Source of the DNA: Willaertia magna
Taxonomy: Eukaryota; Heterolobosea; Eutetramitea; Acrasida; Naegleriidae
Length of the DNA stretch: 25,126 nt
Direction of reading: 5' to 3'
Assembly: GCA_902984215.1 (NCBI GenBank)
Contig: CADWAF010000656.1
Coordinates: forward strand, 1-25,126
Position numbers and translations under genes: made by a program. The notes under the pieces are model-generated. The model did not search any database. It saw only the letters and a program-made list of their open reading frames with translations, and was not told the DNA's origin. Positions 17,748-25,126 of the stretch are shown in pieces (position 1 is the first letter of the stretch; each line of letters starts with the position of its first letter).

Positions 17748-19878
17748 TTATTGGTCAACTACCTTAATATATAATTCTTTTAATTGTTCTTCTTCAACCT
17801 CATTTGGAGCTTGAGACATTAATTCATTACCAACATTACTTTTAGGGAAAGCAATAACATCTCTTAATGTCTTTGCTCTTTCATCTCCACATAACATTGC
17901 AACTAATCTATCAAAACCTAATGCTAATCCTCCATGAGGTGGAGCTCCATAACTTAAGGCTTCAATTAAGTGACCAAATCTAATCATTGTACGTTCTTCA
18001 CCTAATTCTAAAACTTTTTCTAAAACAAACTTTTGTACTTCAGGTTGATGAATTCTAATAGAACCTCCACCTAACTCAACGCCATTCAAAACGCAATCAT
18101 AATGTAATCCTCTAACCTTTAAGATATCTTTTGTATTACCACTATATAGATAATTTATATCTTCTGGATGAGGAGATGTAAATGGATGATGCATACTTGA
18201 TAATCCTCTTGAAGTATGTAGATGAGCTTGTCCATGTTGATCTTTATTTCTTTCAAATAGAGGGAAATCAACAACCCATAAGAATCTATACTTTTCTTCA
18301 TTCGTTTTAAATTCATATAATCCTTGTTCCGTCATAAACTTATAACATTGTTCTCTTACTCTACCTAAACCTTTTAGAACTGAATCCCAATCATTATCAA
18401 TTGATAATATTAATAAATCACCATCTTCTAATTTTAATTTATTTCTTAATGCCTCTTGTTGATTTAAAGTTAATTTACCATCCAAAAACTTATTACTTCC
18501 AGATATCTTTGCAGTTAACATTAATCTAGTCTTTTCAATAGATTTAGCTTTATCAACAATTGTATCAATTTGTTTTCTAGACATTAAATTACCTAATTGT
18601 TTAACTTTTAAAGCATAAACCATACCATCCTTCTCACCTTCTCTTACTAATTGATTAATAGTTGAAATACCACTATCTTCATTAGAGAAAATAGAAGTAA
18701 CATTTTCAAACTTTAAATCTTCATATCTTAAATCAGGTTTATCACTACCATATAGTTCCATAACATCTTTATATTTCATTTGAATAAAAGGTGTTTGAAT
18801 GTCAATATTTAATATCTCTTTCCATAAAAGTTTTAAAAAGTTTTCAATTGTTTTATAAATATCTTTTGGTGTAATAAAAGACATTTCTAAATCAATTTGT
18901 GTAAATTCAGGTTGTCTATCCATTCTACCTGATTCATCTCTGTAACATCTAGCAATTTGTATATATCTATCTAAACCACCAATCATTAATAACTGTTTAT
19001 ATTGTTGTGGACTTTGTGTTAAAGCATAAAATTTCCCTTTCTGTCTTGTTGGTACTAAAAACTCTCTTGCCCCTTCAGGTGTTGATTTAAATAAAGTTGG
19101 CGTTTCAATTTCTAAAAAATTATTTTCTTCAACAAAATATTTTCTTACTAAAGATAATGCTTTTGATCTAGTTTGTAAATTCTCTATTAATTGTCTTCTT
19201 CTTAAATCTAAATATCTATATTTTAATCTTATTTCTTCCTCTGCATTAATTAATTGTAATGGTAATGTTTTACTTTTATTTAAAATTCTCATTTCATTTA
19301 CTTCAATTTCATACTTTCCGGTTTTCATATTTAAATTAATCATTTCAGTTGGTCTATTAATCACTTTACCTTCAATATAAACTACACTTTCAGTTTTAAT
19401 ATCTTTAGCTAATTCAAGTACTACATTATTATTATTTAAATATTATTTAAATTTGATAAATATTTAAGTAATAATACTTACAATATTTTTCTTTTAAAAT
19501 TACTTGAACAACACCAGAAACATCACGAATAGTTAAAAATACACAATCATTACCAACTATACGAATATTTTCAATCCATCCATTTAGTTTTACACTTTTA
19601 TTTAGTATTTCATCATTTGAAATCTCTCCACAATAATAACTTCTTTGATATTCTTCACTAAAAGTAGTAGCAGTAGAAGTTGTTGTACTTTCTTCTTTTA
19701 TATTTTGATGAATTAAAGAAGTAGAAAAGGATTTAAATCCTTGTTGAATAAAGTTAGAATTGGTAATGAAAATGGAATGATTATTGTTATTGGTCTTTGT
19801 TGTTAACAAGGCTGTCTTCTTCTTATTGTTGAGTGAACGGAAAAGAGAGGAAGAATTTTTAACAGTTAATTTTCTCAT
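17748..19878 (-). CDS. DARS2: Aspartyl-tRNA synthetase, bacterial/mitochondrial type, two exons
   Basis: Exons 19878-19482 and 19420-17748 join across a 61-base intron (GTAAGT ... ATGTAG) to 689 residues. It charges tRNA-Asp with aspartate. The basic, Ser/Thr-rich N terminus (MRKLTVKNSSSLFRSLNNKK) looks like a mitochondrial presequence. An OB-fold anticodon domain follows (VKLNGWIENIRIVG, FLTIRDVSGVVQVIL). The class II motifs are: motif 1 FLEIETPTLFKSTPEGAREF (from about 234), motif 2 ARCYRDESGRMDRQPEF (from about 289) and motif 3 GGLALGFDRLVAML (about 629-642). The ~100-residue insert between motifs 2 and 3 and the HPFTSPHPED segment mark the bacterial (AspS) subtype rather than the cytosolic eukaryotic one. 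A longer N terminus and linker account for the length over bacterial AspS (~590). Confidence 0.93.
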
Positions 19879-20076
19879 TTTTTTTTGTAAAGTTTTATTT
19901 TTTTCTCCATTTCAGTAATTGATTCGGGTGAGTGAAGGCTTTGATTCAGTCACAACATGTTTTTAATGTGAAATCTATTGAGATATTTAATTTTTTACAA
20001 AAAACTATAATTTCTTAACCAACTCATAGGTCTAAATTTTACAATGGTTTTAGATCAAAAATAAAATTAAAAAAAA

Positions 20077-21054
20077 ATGAAAAATTTCTTTTCCGACATT
20101 TCTTTCAATTTCATCAATAATAGTGTCATTATTGACAACAATAAAGAAAATCCATTGTTACTATTAGAAGAACACAACTCTTATTACCAACTTTTAAAAG
20201 AAAAATTAAAATCCATTAAAATTATTCCCTTCTCAAAAAAATTTGAACTCGTTACAAAATTAAAAGAAGGTTATAATTTTAAATATCCATTCGATTTAAA
20301 AGTAAATTCAAAAGAAAAGGAAATTTACATAGCAGACAGAGAAAATCAAGCAATAAAGATTTTAGATTTAAATTCTTTAGAAATTAAAGATATTATTCCA
20401 ATTCCCGCCAAAATTAATCCAAGAGGATTATTCGTAGACAGAAAATGGCCAAACATTATTTACGTTAGTTGTGGAGATTCTGGTGAATCTACAAATATTT
20501 TTAAAATAAATAAATTTACAAAAGAAGTAATTTTTAAATATGATTGTGGAAATGACAAACGTTTTATAACACCAAGCGGAATGATAGTTGATGATTTAAC
20601 AAATAGAATTTATTTATGTGAAGAATTTAATGATCACGTTAGAGTAATCTCAAGTGAAAATGGTGAAGAACTCTTTACTTTTGGACATGATCATTTATCA
20701 AGTCCTTGTGGTATTGATTTTACAATTGATGGTGATATTATTGTATCTAATTTTAATGGAGGTAAATTATTTGTATTTACAAAGGAAGGAGGGCTTATTA
20801 AGGAGATTGGAGTTGATTTAAATAGTGGATTAGGTGTGAAAGTGGATCCAACGAATGGTGATATTTATCTTTGTGAATCTTGGGGAGATAAAATTACGGT
20901 TTTTGATAGAAATGGTGAATTTTTAAAATCTTTTGTTGGTTCTGTTGAATTGGAAGATCAACGTTTAAATAAACCTTATGGGATTGATTTAACTCATGAT
21001 GGAAGGTTAGTTATTTCTGAAAAGGAAGGTTGTTGTGTTACAATTTATAAATAA
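20077..21054 (+). CDS. NHL-repeat-type six-bladed beta-propeller protein
   Basis: An intronless 325-residue protein whose ATG follows an A-run. From about residue 65 the repeats have the NHL pattern 'P.G...D..g.iyV.D..n..I.vf': FDLKVNSKEKEIYIADRENQ, PSGMIVDDLTNRIYLCEEFN, PCGIDFTIDGDIIVSNFNGG, GVKVDPTNGDIYLCESWGD and PYGIDLTHDGRLVISEKEG. The first ~60 residues are helical and unassigned. No catalytic residues of propeller enzymes, no signal peptide and no RING or B-box are visible. A binding scaffold is likely. Stand-alone NHL propellers occur as large families in some protists. Confidence 0.75.
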   Translation: MKNFFSDISFNFINNSVIIDNNKENPLLLLEEHNSYYQLLKEKLKSIKIIPFSKKFELVTKLKEGYNFKYPFDLKVNSKEKEIYIADRENQAIKILDLNSLEIKDIIPIPAKINPRGLFVDRKWPNIIYVSCGDSGESTNIFKINKFTKEVIFKYDCGNDKRFITPSGMIVDDLTNRIYLCEEFNDHVRVISSENGEELFTFGHDHLSSPCGIDFTIDGDIIVSNFNGGKLFVFTKEGGLIKEIGVDLNSGLGVKVDPTNGDIYLCESWGDKITVFDRNGEFLKSFVGSVELEDQRLNKPYGIDLTHDGRLVISEKEGCCVTIYK

Positions 21055-21200
21055 ATTTAGTAGATTATTTTTTTAATTATTATTGTTAAACATTTAATGT
21101 TTTTTTGTTTCTTTTGTTGGTTCTAACATTTTGTAAACGCGTCACAAGTAAATACTTCATTACTCACAGTTACAACACTGACGGTCAAATGCAACTGTAA

Positions 21201-21770
21201 TTACATTGTGCAAATACTAAATAACCATTCCAACAATACATACATTCTACTTATGTCTTTGTCTAAATCAATTACATCCAGCTCGATATGATATTTTCTT
21301 TCACTTTTACTTAATACATTATCCAAAGTACAAAAATAACTTTTCATTTCATTATCCAACTCATTCTTAATAGAATCGAACTTATTTTTACAAAATATAA
21401 TTAAAAGAGGAACACTTTTTTCACACCATTTATTTAATAATTCAATATTATTTAATGTATATTCTTTTCGATCATTTTGTTGAAGTAAAAAAATTATTCC
21501 ATTATATTGTTTTAAATAATTTCTGACATTTTCATTATTGATTAACGAATAGGTATTTCTTATTCTTTTAGAATGTATTAAGATATCTTGATATTCTAAA
21601 CTATAATTATTAAATATTTCAAAAAGAGAATGATTGTTACTTCCTTTATTATTTTGAAAAAGATTTAAAAACTTTTTAAAAACATCATAGTAAATATCAT
21701 CTAGATAAACCTCTTCGTCATGATAAAAACATAGAAACTTGCATTGTTTTTTAAATAATTTATTTAGCAT
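21201..21770 (-). CDS. Small protein resembling a degenerate GTPase fold, function unknown
   Basis: A 189-residue intronless protein, ATG in an A-rich context. The middle reads YNGIIFLLQQNDRKEYTLNN then VPLLIIFCKNKFDSI, which has the layout of an Arf/Ras-type domain: the 'DGIIF.vD..dR' strand, then 'vPlLI..NK.D' with NKFD as the G4 base-recognition motif. No P-loop (GxxxxGKS/T) or DxxG switch is present in the N-terminal part, so GTP binding in the usual way is unlikely. It may be a pseudo-GTPase, or the likeness may be chance in a Leu/Ile/Asn-rich protein. No membrane segment or signal peptide. Its promoter region is shared with divergent HSP90. Confidence 0.5.
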   Translation of the reverse strand: MLNKLFKKQCKFLCFYHDEEVYLDDIYYDVFKKFLNLFQNNKGSNNHSLFEIFNNYSLEYQDILIHSKRIRNTYSLINNENVRNYLKQYNGIIFLLQQNDRKEYTLNNIELLNKWCEKSVPLLIIFCKNKFDSIKNELDNEMKSYFCTLDNVLSKSERKYHIELDVIDLDKDISRMYVLLEWLFSICTM

Positions 21771-21929
21771 TATTTTTTAATAAATTTATTTTTTGTTATT
21801 AAAAAATGTAAAAACTGGATTTTGTTCTTGTTGCTGGCAAAACAATTAACTAAGCCACTGTGAATGATAACGTTAGAAGTATATTAATTAATTCGTTCAA
21901 AAGGAATAACTTTTATTCAAAGATTTTGG

Positions 21930-21955
21930 GCATTCCGATTTTTTGCATTCCGATT
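21930..21955 (+). repeat. Direct repeat GCATTCCGATT in HSP90 promoter
   Basis: Two exact 11-base copies start at 21930 and 21945, a 15-base period. GC-containing words are scarce in this spacer, so conservation of CCGATT in both, and of its complement AATCGG at 21973, suggests a binding site. The factor is unknown. Confidence 0.6.
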
Positions 21956-22025
21956 CCAATAAAATTTTTTACAATCGGGACTGACAACAACTCTATCGGG
22001 ATTAAATTTCATCAATAATTATTAC

Positions 22026-22035
22026 ATTCCAGAAA
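22026..22035 (+). promoter_or_regulatory. Heat-shock element (nTTCnnGAAn)
   Basis: ATTCCAGAAA contains two inverted nGAAn units with perfect spacing, the core binding site of heat-shock factor. It sits just before the TATA box of an HSP90 gene, as expected for heat induction. Only two units match perfectly; a strong HSE usually has three. Confidence 0.7.
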
Positions 22036-22038
22036 CAA

Positions 22039-22046
22039 TATAAAAG
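22039..22046 (+). promoter_or_regulatory. TATA box of HSP90
   Basis: TATAAAAG lies 67 bases before the ATG and four bases after the heat-shock element. A start site about 30 bases downstream would give a leader of roughly 35 bases. Confidence 0.65.
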
Positions 22047-22105
22047 CAAATAACAACCACTCCCGAACATTACAACAACAAACAAGAAAAAAAGTGTAAA
22101 TAATC

Positions 22106-24247
22106 ATGTCAGACAATAACAGCAACACAAACAACAATACTGAAACATTCCGTTTCCAAGCAGAAATCAATCAATTAATGAGTTTAATCATTAATACATT
22201 CTATTCCAATAAAGAGATTTTCTTGAGAGAATTAATTTCCAATGCCTCAGATGCTTTAGATAAAATTAGATATCAATCATTAACAACTCCAGAAGTACTT
22301 AATGAACAACCAGAATTATTTATCCATATCATCCCTGACAAGGTTAATAAAACTCTTTCTATTGTAGATAGTGGTGTTGGTATGACTAAGGCAGATCTTG
22401 TTAATTGTTTAGGTACTATTGCACGTTCTGGAACAAAACAATTTATGGAAATGTTACAAGCAGGTGCTGATGTTAGTTTAATTGGTCAATTTGGTGTTGG
22501 TTTCTATTCAGCTTACTTAGTTGCAGATAGAGTTGTTGTAACCACAAAACATAATGATGATGAACAATATGTTTGGGAATCATCTGCTGGTGGTACTTTT
22601 ACAATTACAAAAGATGAAGAAGGTGAAAGATTAAAGAGAGGTACAAAGATTACATTACATATGAAAGAAGATCAATTGGAGTATTTAGAAGTAAGAAAGA
22701 TTAAGGATTTGGTTAAAAAACATTCTGAATTTATTAACTATCCAATTTCAGTCTTAGTTGATAAGACTGAAGAAAAAGAAGTTGATGAAGAAGATGAAGA
22801 AATGAAAGAAGAAGAAAATGAAAAGAAGGAAGGAGATGAACCAAAGATTGAAGAAATTGATGATGAGGCAAAGAAACAAAAGAAGAAAGTTAAGGTCACT
22901 AAATCTGAATTTGAATTAATTAATAAGAACAAACCAATCTGGACTCGTGATCCAAAAGATGTCACTAAGGAAGAATATGCATCATTCTATAAATCATTAA
23001 CAAATGATTGGGAAGATCATTTGGCTGTAAAACACTTTAAAGTTGAAGGTAACATTGAATTTAGATCAGTTCTATTCGTTCCAAAGAGAGCACCATTTGA
23101 TTTATTTGAACCAAAGAAAAAGTTAAATAATATTAAACTCTATGTTAGAAGGGTATTTATTATGGATAATTGTGAAGAACTTATTCCAGAATATTTATCA
23201 TTTATTAAAGGTATTGTTGACAGTGATGATTTACCATTAAATATTTCTAGAGAACATTTACAACAAAATAAGATTATGAAGGTCATCAGAAAGAATATTG
23301 TAAAGAAATGTATTGAAATGTTCTCTGAGATTACTGAAAATAAGGATGACTTTAAATCTTTCTATGAAGCATTTAGTAAGAATATTAAATTAGGTATTCA
23401 CGAAGATTCTCAAAATAGAGCCAAGTTAGCAGAGTTATTAAGATTCTATTCAACTAATTCTGAAGAAGAATGGACAAGCTTAAAGGAATATGTTGAAAGA
23501 ATGAAGGAAGGTCAAGAAGATATTTATTATATTACAGGTGAAGGAAAGAAGGCAGTTGCAAACTCACCTTTCATTGAAAAGTGTAAGAAGAAGGGATTAG
23601 AGGTTTTATACATGACTGATCCAATTGATGAATATATGGTTCAACAATTAAAAGAATTTAATGGAAAGAAATTAGTTTGTGTAACAAAAGAAGGTTTGAA
23701 ATTACCTGAAACTGAAGAAGAAAAGAAAAAGAAAGAAGAATTAAAAGCGTCATTTGAAGCATTATGTAAATTAATGAAAGATATCTTGGGTGATAAAGTT
23801 GAAAAGGTTGTTATTTCTGACAGACTTGGAGAATCACCATGCTGTCTTGTTACTGGAGAATATGGTTGGTCCGCATACATGGAGAAGATCATGAAAGCAC
23901 AAGCCTTAAGAGATAATACAATGTCATCTTATATGGTTAGTAGAAAAACAATGGAAATTAATCCTGAAAATCCAATTGTAAACGAGCTAAGAAAGAAGGC
24001 AGAAGCAAATAAGGCTGATAAAACTGTCAAAGATTTAGTATGGTTACTATTTGAAACTGCCTTATTAACTTCAGGCTTTTCATTAGAAGAACCTCAAAAC
24101 TATGCAAATAGAATACATAGAATGATTAAACTTGGATTAAGCATTGATGAGGATGATGTTACTGTTGCTAGTGAATCAAATGAAATGAAGGACGAAAAGG
24201 AAACTGAAACAAAAGTAGAGGAATCATTAATGGAAGATGTTGACTAA
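22106..24247 (+). CDS. HSP90: Cytosolic HSP90 chaperone
   Basis: An intronless 713-residue ATP-dependent chaperone. The GHKL ATPase domain shows [14 protein letters not shown] (catalytic Glu and Mg-binding Asn), [20 protein letters not shown] and [12 protein letters not shown] charged Glu/Lys linker follows at about 220-270. The middle domain carries the catalytic-loop Arg in [16 protein letters not shown], and the C-terminal dimerisation domain includes RDNTMSSYM. The last five residues are MEDVD, a conservative variant of the MEEVD tail that binds TPR cochaperones, so this is the cytosolic form; there is no signal peptide or KDEL. Promoter elements upstream indicate heat induction. An AATAAA at 24265-24270 follows the stop. 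Confidence 0.97.
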   Translation: MSDNNSNTNNNTETFRFQAEINQLMSLIINTFYSNKEIFLRELISNASDALDKIRYQSLTTPEVLNEQPELFIHIIPDKVNKTLSIVDSGVGMTKADLVNCLGTIARSGTKQFMEMLQAGADVSLIGQFGVGFYSAYLVADRVVVTTKHNDDEQYVWESSAGGTFTITKDEEGERLKRGTKITLHMKEDQLEYLEVRKIKDLVKKHSEFINYPISVLVDKTEEKEVDEEDEEMKEEENEKKEGDEPKIEEIDDEAKKQKKKVKVTKSEFELINKNKPIWTRDPKDVTKEEYASFYKSLTNDWEDHLAVKHFKVEGNIEFRSVLFVPKRAPFDLFEPKKKLNNIKLYVRRVFIMDNCEELIPEYLSFIKGIVDSDDLPLNISREHLQQNKIMKVIRKNIVKKCIEMFSEITENKDDFKSFYEAFSKNIKLGIHEDSQNRAKLAELLRFYSTNSEEEWTSLKEYVERMKEGQEDIYYITGEGKKAVANSPFIEKCKKKGLEVLYMTDPIDEYMVQQLKEFNGKKLVCVTKEGLKLPETEEEKKKKEELKASFEALCKLMKDILGDKVEKVVISDRLGESPCCLVTGEYGWSAYMEKIMKAQALRDNTMSSYMVSRKTMEINPENPIVNELRKKAEANKADKTVKDLVWLLFETALLTSGFSLEEPQNYANRIHRMIKLGLSIDEDDVTVASESNEMKDEKETETKVEESLMEDVD

Positions 24248-24446
24248 CAAAGAAGCTAATATTAAATAAAGTAGATAATTTAAAAATCCACAAAAGTTAC
24301 TTGAAATATTCTATTGGGTTATAAAAATTTCCTGTAAAGTGTTTGATAGATTCAGTTTGTTTATTTATTGTAATCTTTAGTTGATTGGAGAATTTTTCAA
24401 TAAGTTAAACCCATTTCCACGCATAGCAAAGGCCATAAAAAAACTG

Positions 24447-24453
24447 TATAAAT
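24447..24453 (+). promoter_or_regulatory. Probable TATA box of the protoglobin gene
   Basis: TATAAAT is located 71 bases before the ATG, nearly the same distance as in HSP90, and is followed by a similar CA-rich leader (CAACAAATAAAATAACTAAAC). This suggests a strongly expressed gene with a conventional core promoter. Confidence 0.5.
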
Positions 24454-24517
24454 TCAAATGGGGAATAAACACCAACCAATAACAATTCAACAAATAAAAT
24501 AACTAAACAATAACAAA

Positions 24518-25126
24518 ATGGCAAGCAATAGCACTGAACATGTAGAAGAATATCAATTAGATACTGATATCCTCTATCGTTTCAATTATGTAACTAAATT
24601 TATTGGTTTTGATAATGAAGATGTTAAAGCAATCCTTGAATCTAAAGATTTAGTTGCCCCAGCAGTCCCTATAATAGTAGATGCAGTCTATGAAAAGTTA
24701 TTTAAATTTGATATTACAAAGAGATTTTTCGTTAAGCGTAATGCAGGTTTTGAAGGTAAATTAGATGAATTTGAAGAATTAAGTGATAAGAATAGTGAAC
24801 AAATTAAGTTCAGAAAGGATATGTTAAGTAGATATTTAGTTAAATTAGTTACAGCAGACTATTCAGATCCAAACTTTGTTAAATATCTTGATTGGGTTGG
24901 TAAGATTCATACAGATAAAGCAGGTTCTAAAAGTATAAATGTAGATTATATTCATGTTAACGCTTTAATGGGTTATGTTTCAGATGTTGTTATAAATTAT
25001 ATTGAAACTCAATTAAAAGATGATCATGAAAATAGAACTAGAACTGTAAGAGCCTTTAACAAACTATTTTGGATTCAAAATGATTTATTTACTAGACATT
25101 ATGTTAATGATTTTGCAAATTTACCT
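24518..25126 (+). CDS. Protoglobin-family haem protein, 3' end beyond the window
   Basis: The reading frame starts at ATG 24518 (ACAAAATGGC) and is open to the window edge, giving 203 residues without a stop. It matches the protoglobin/globin-sensor fold: a pre-A helix (YQLDTDILYRFNYVTKFIGF), a long helical body (IIVDAVYEKLFKF, RKDMLSRYLVKLV) and the haem-binding F helix YLDWVGKIHTDK, with His131 as the likely proximal ligand, followed by VDYIHVNALMGYVSD. Protoglobins bind O2, CO or NO. In bacteria and archaea they occur alone or as sensor modules. The fold should be complete within ~195-200 residues, so either the protein ends just past the window or another domain follows. It lies 270 bases downstream of HSP90 on the same strand, with its own promoter. 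Confidence 0.85.
   Translation, partial: MASNSTEHVEEYQLDTDILYRFNYVTKFIGFDNEDVKAILESKDLVAPAVPIIVDAVYEKLFKFDITKRFFVKRNAGFEGKLDEFEELSDKNSEQIKFRKDMLSRYLVKLVTADYSDPNFVKYLDWVGKIHTDKAGSKSINVDYIHVNALMGYVSDVVINYIETQLKDDHENRTRTVRAFNKLFWIQNDLFTRHYVNDFANLP

Larger units (their letters stand above)
21771..22105. promoter_or_regulatory. Divergent promoter region upstream of HSP90
   Basis: This 335-base spacer separates the minus-strand small protein and HSP90. The HSP90-proximal part holds an organised promoter: GCATTCCGATT repeated at 21930-21940 and 21945-21955, then AATCGGGA (21973-21980) and ATCGGGA (about 21995-22001) in the other orientation, a heat-shock element at 22026-22035 and a TATA box at 22039. 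The leader from about 22047 is CA-rich and ends in an A-run and GTGTAAATAATC before the ATG. The distal part near 21771 is the T-rich leader of the other gene. Confidence 0.65.

Overview
This window is nuclear DNA from a very AT-rich, gene-dense eukaryotic microbe. Genes carry short spliceosomal introns (mostly about 40-85 bases, usually GTAAGT at the donor). TAA and TAG both act as stops, and most start codons follow a run of A. The gene set (HSP90, an SF3A3 splicing factor, a mitochondrial AspRS, an LYR-motif protein, a DENN RabGEF, NHL and RCC1 propellers, a protoglobin) suggests a free-living aerobic protist. A heterolobosean amoeba (Naegleria/Willaertia-like) or an amoebozoan is my best guess, but the sequence alone does not settle the lineage.

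Layout, left to right: an FkbM-type methyltransferase (-); a five-exon PH-like/DENN gene (+), convergent with an HExxHxxGxxH metallopeptidase (-) only 14 bases away; a three-exon EF-hand protein (+); an F-box-like/leucine-rich-repeat protein (+); an unrecognised gene for a protein with two membrane segments, probably six exons (-); a metallo-beta-lactamase-fold gene broken into two halves on opposite strands (11447-12258); an acid ceramidase/NAAA-like Ntn hydrolase (-); a small membrane protein with a mitochondrial look (-) that abuts or overlaps the 3' end of an RCC1-repeat gene (-); SF3A3 (-); an LYR-motif protein (+); mitochondrial-type aspartyl-tRNA synthetase (-); an NHL-type propeller (+); a small protein resembling a degenerate GTPase (-); HSP90 (+) with a recognisable heat-shock promoter; and a protoglobin gene (+) that runs off the right edge.

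Most genes are unrelated housekeeping or signalling genes, with no sign of an operon or of a mobile element. The most unusual item is the split metallo-hydrolase. Its first 89 residues are on the + strand and its remaining 159 on the - strand, head to head. The two halves together hold every expected metal ligand, and the broken ends look like a splice donor and a splice acceptor in matching phase. This looks like a small inversion of one exon, with local assembly error, a true rearrangement, or joining in trans as the explanations to separate.
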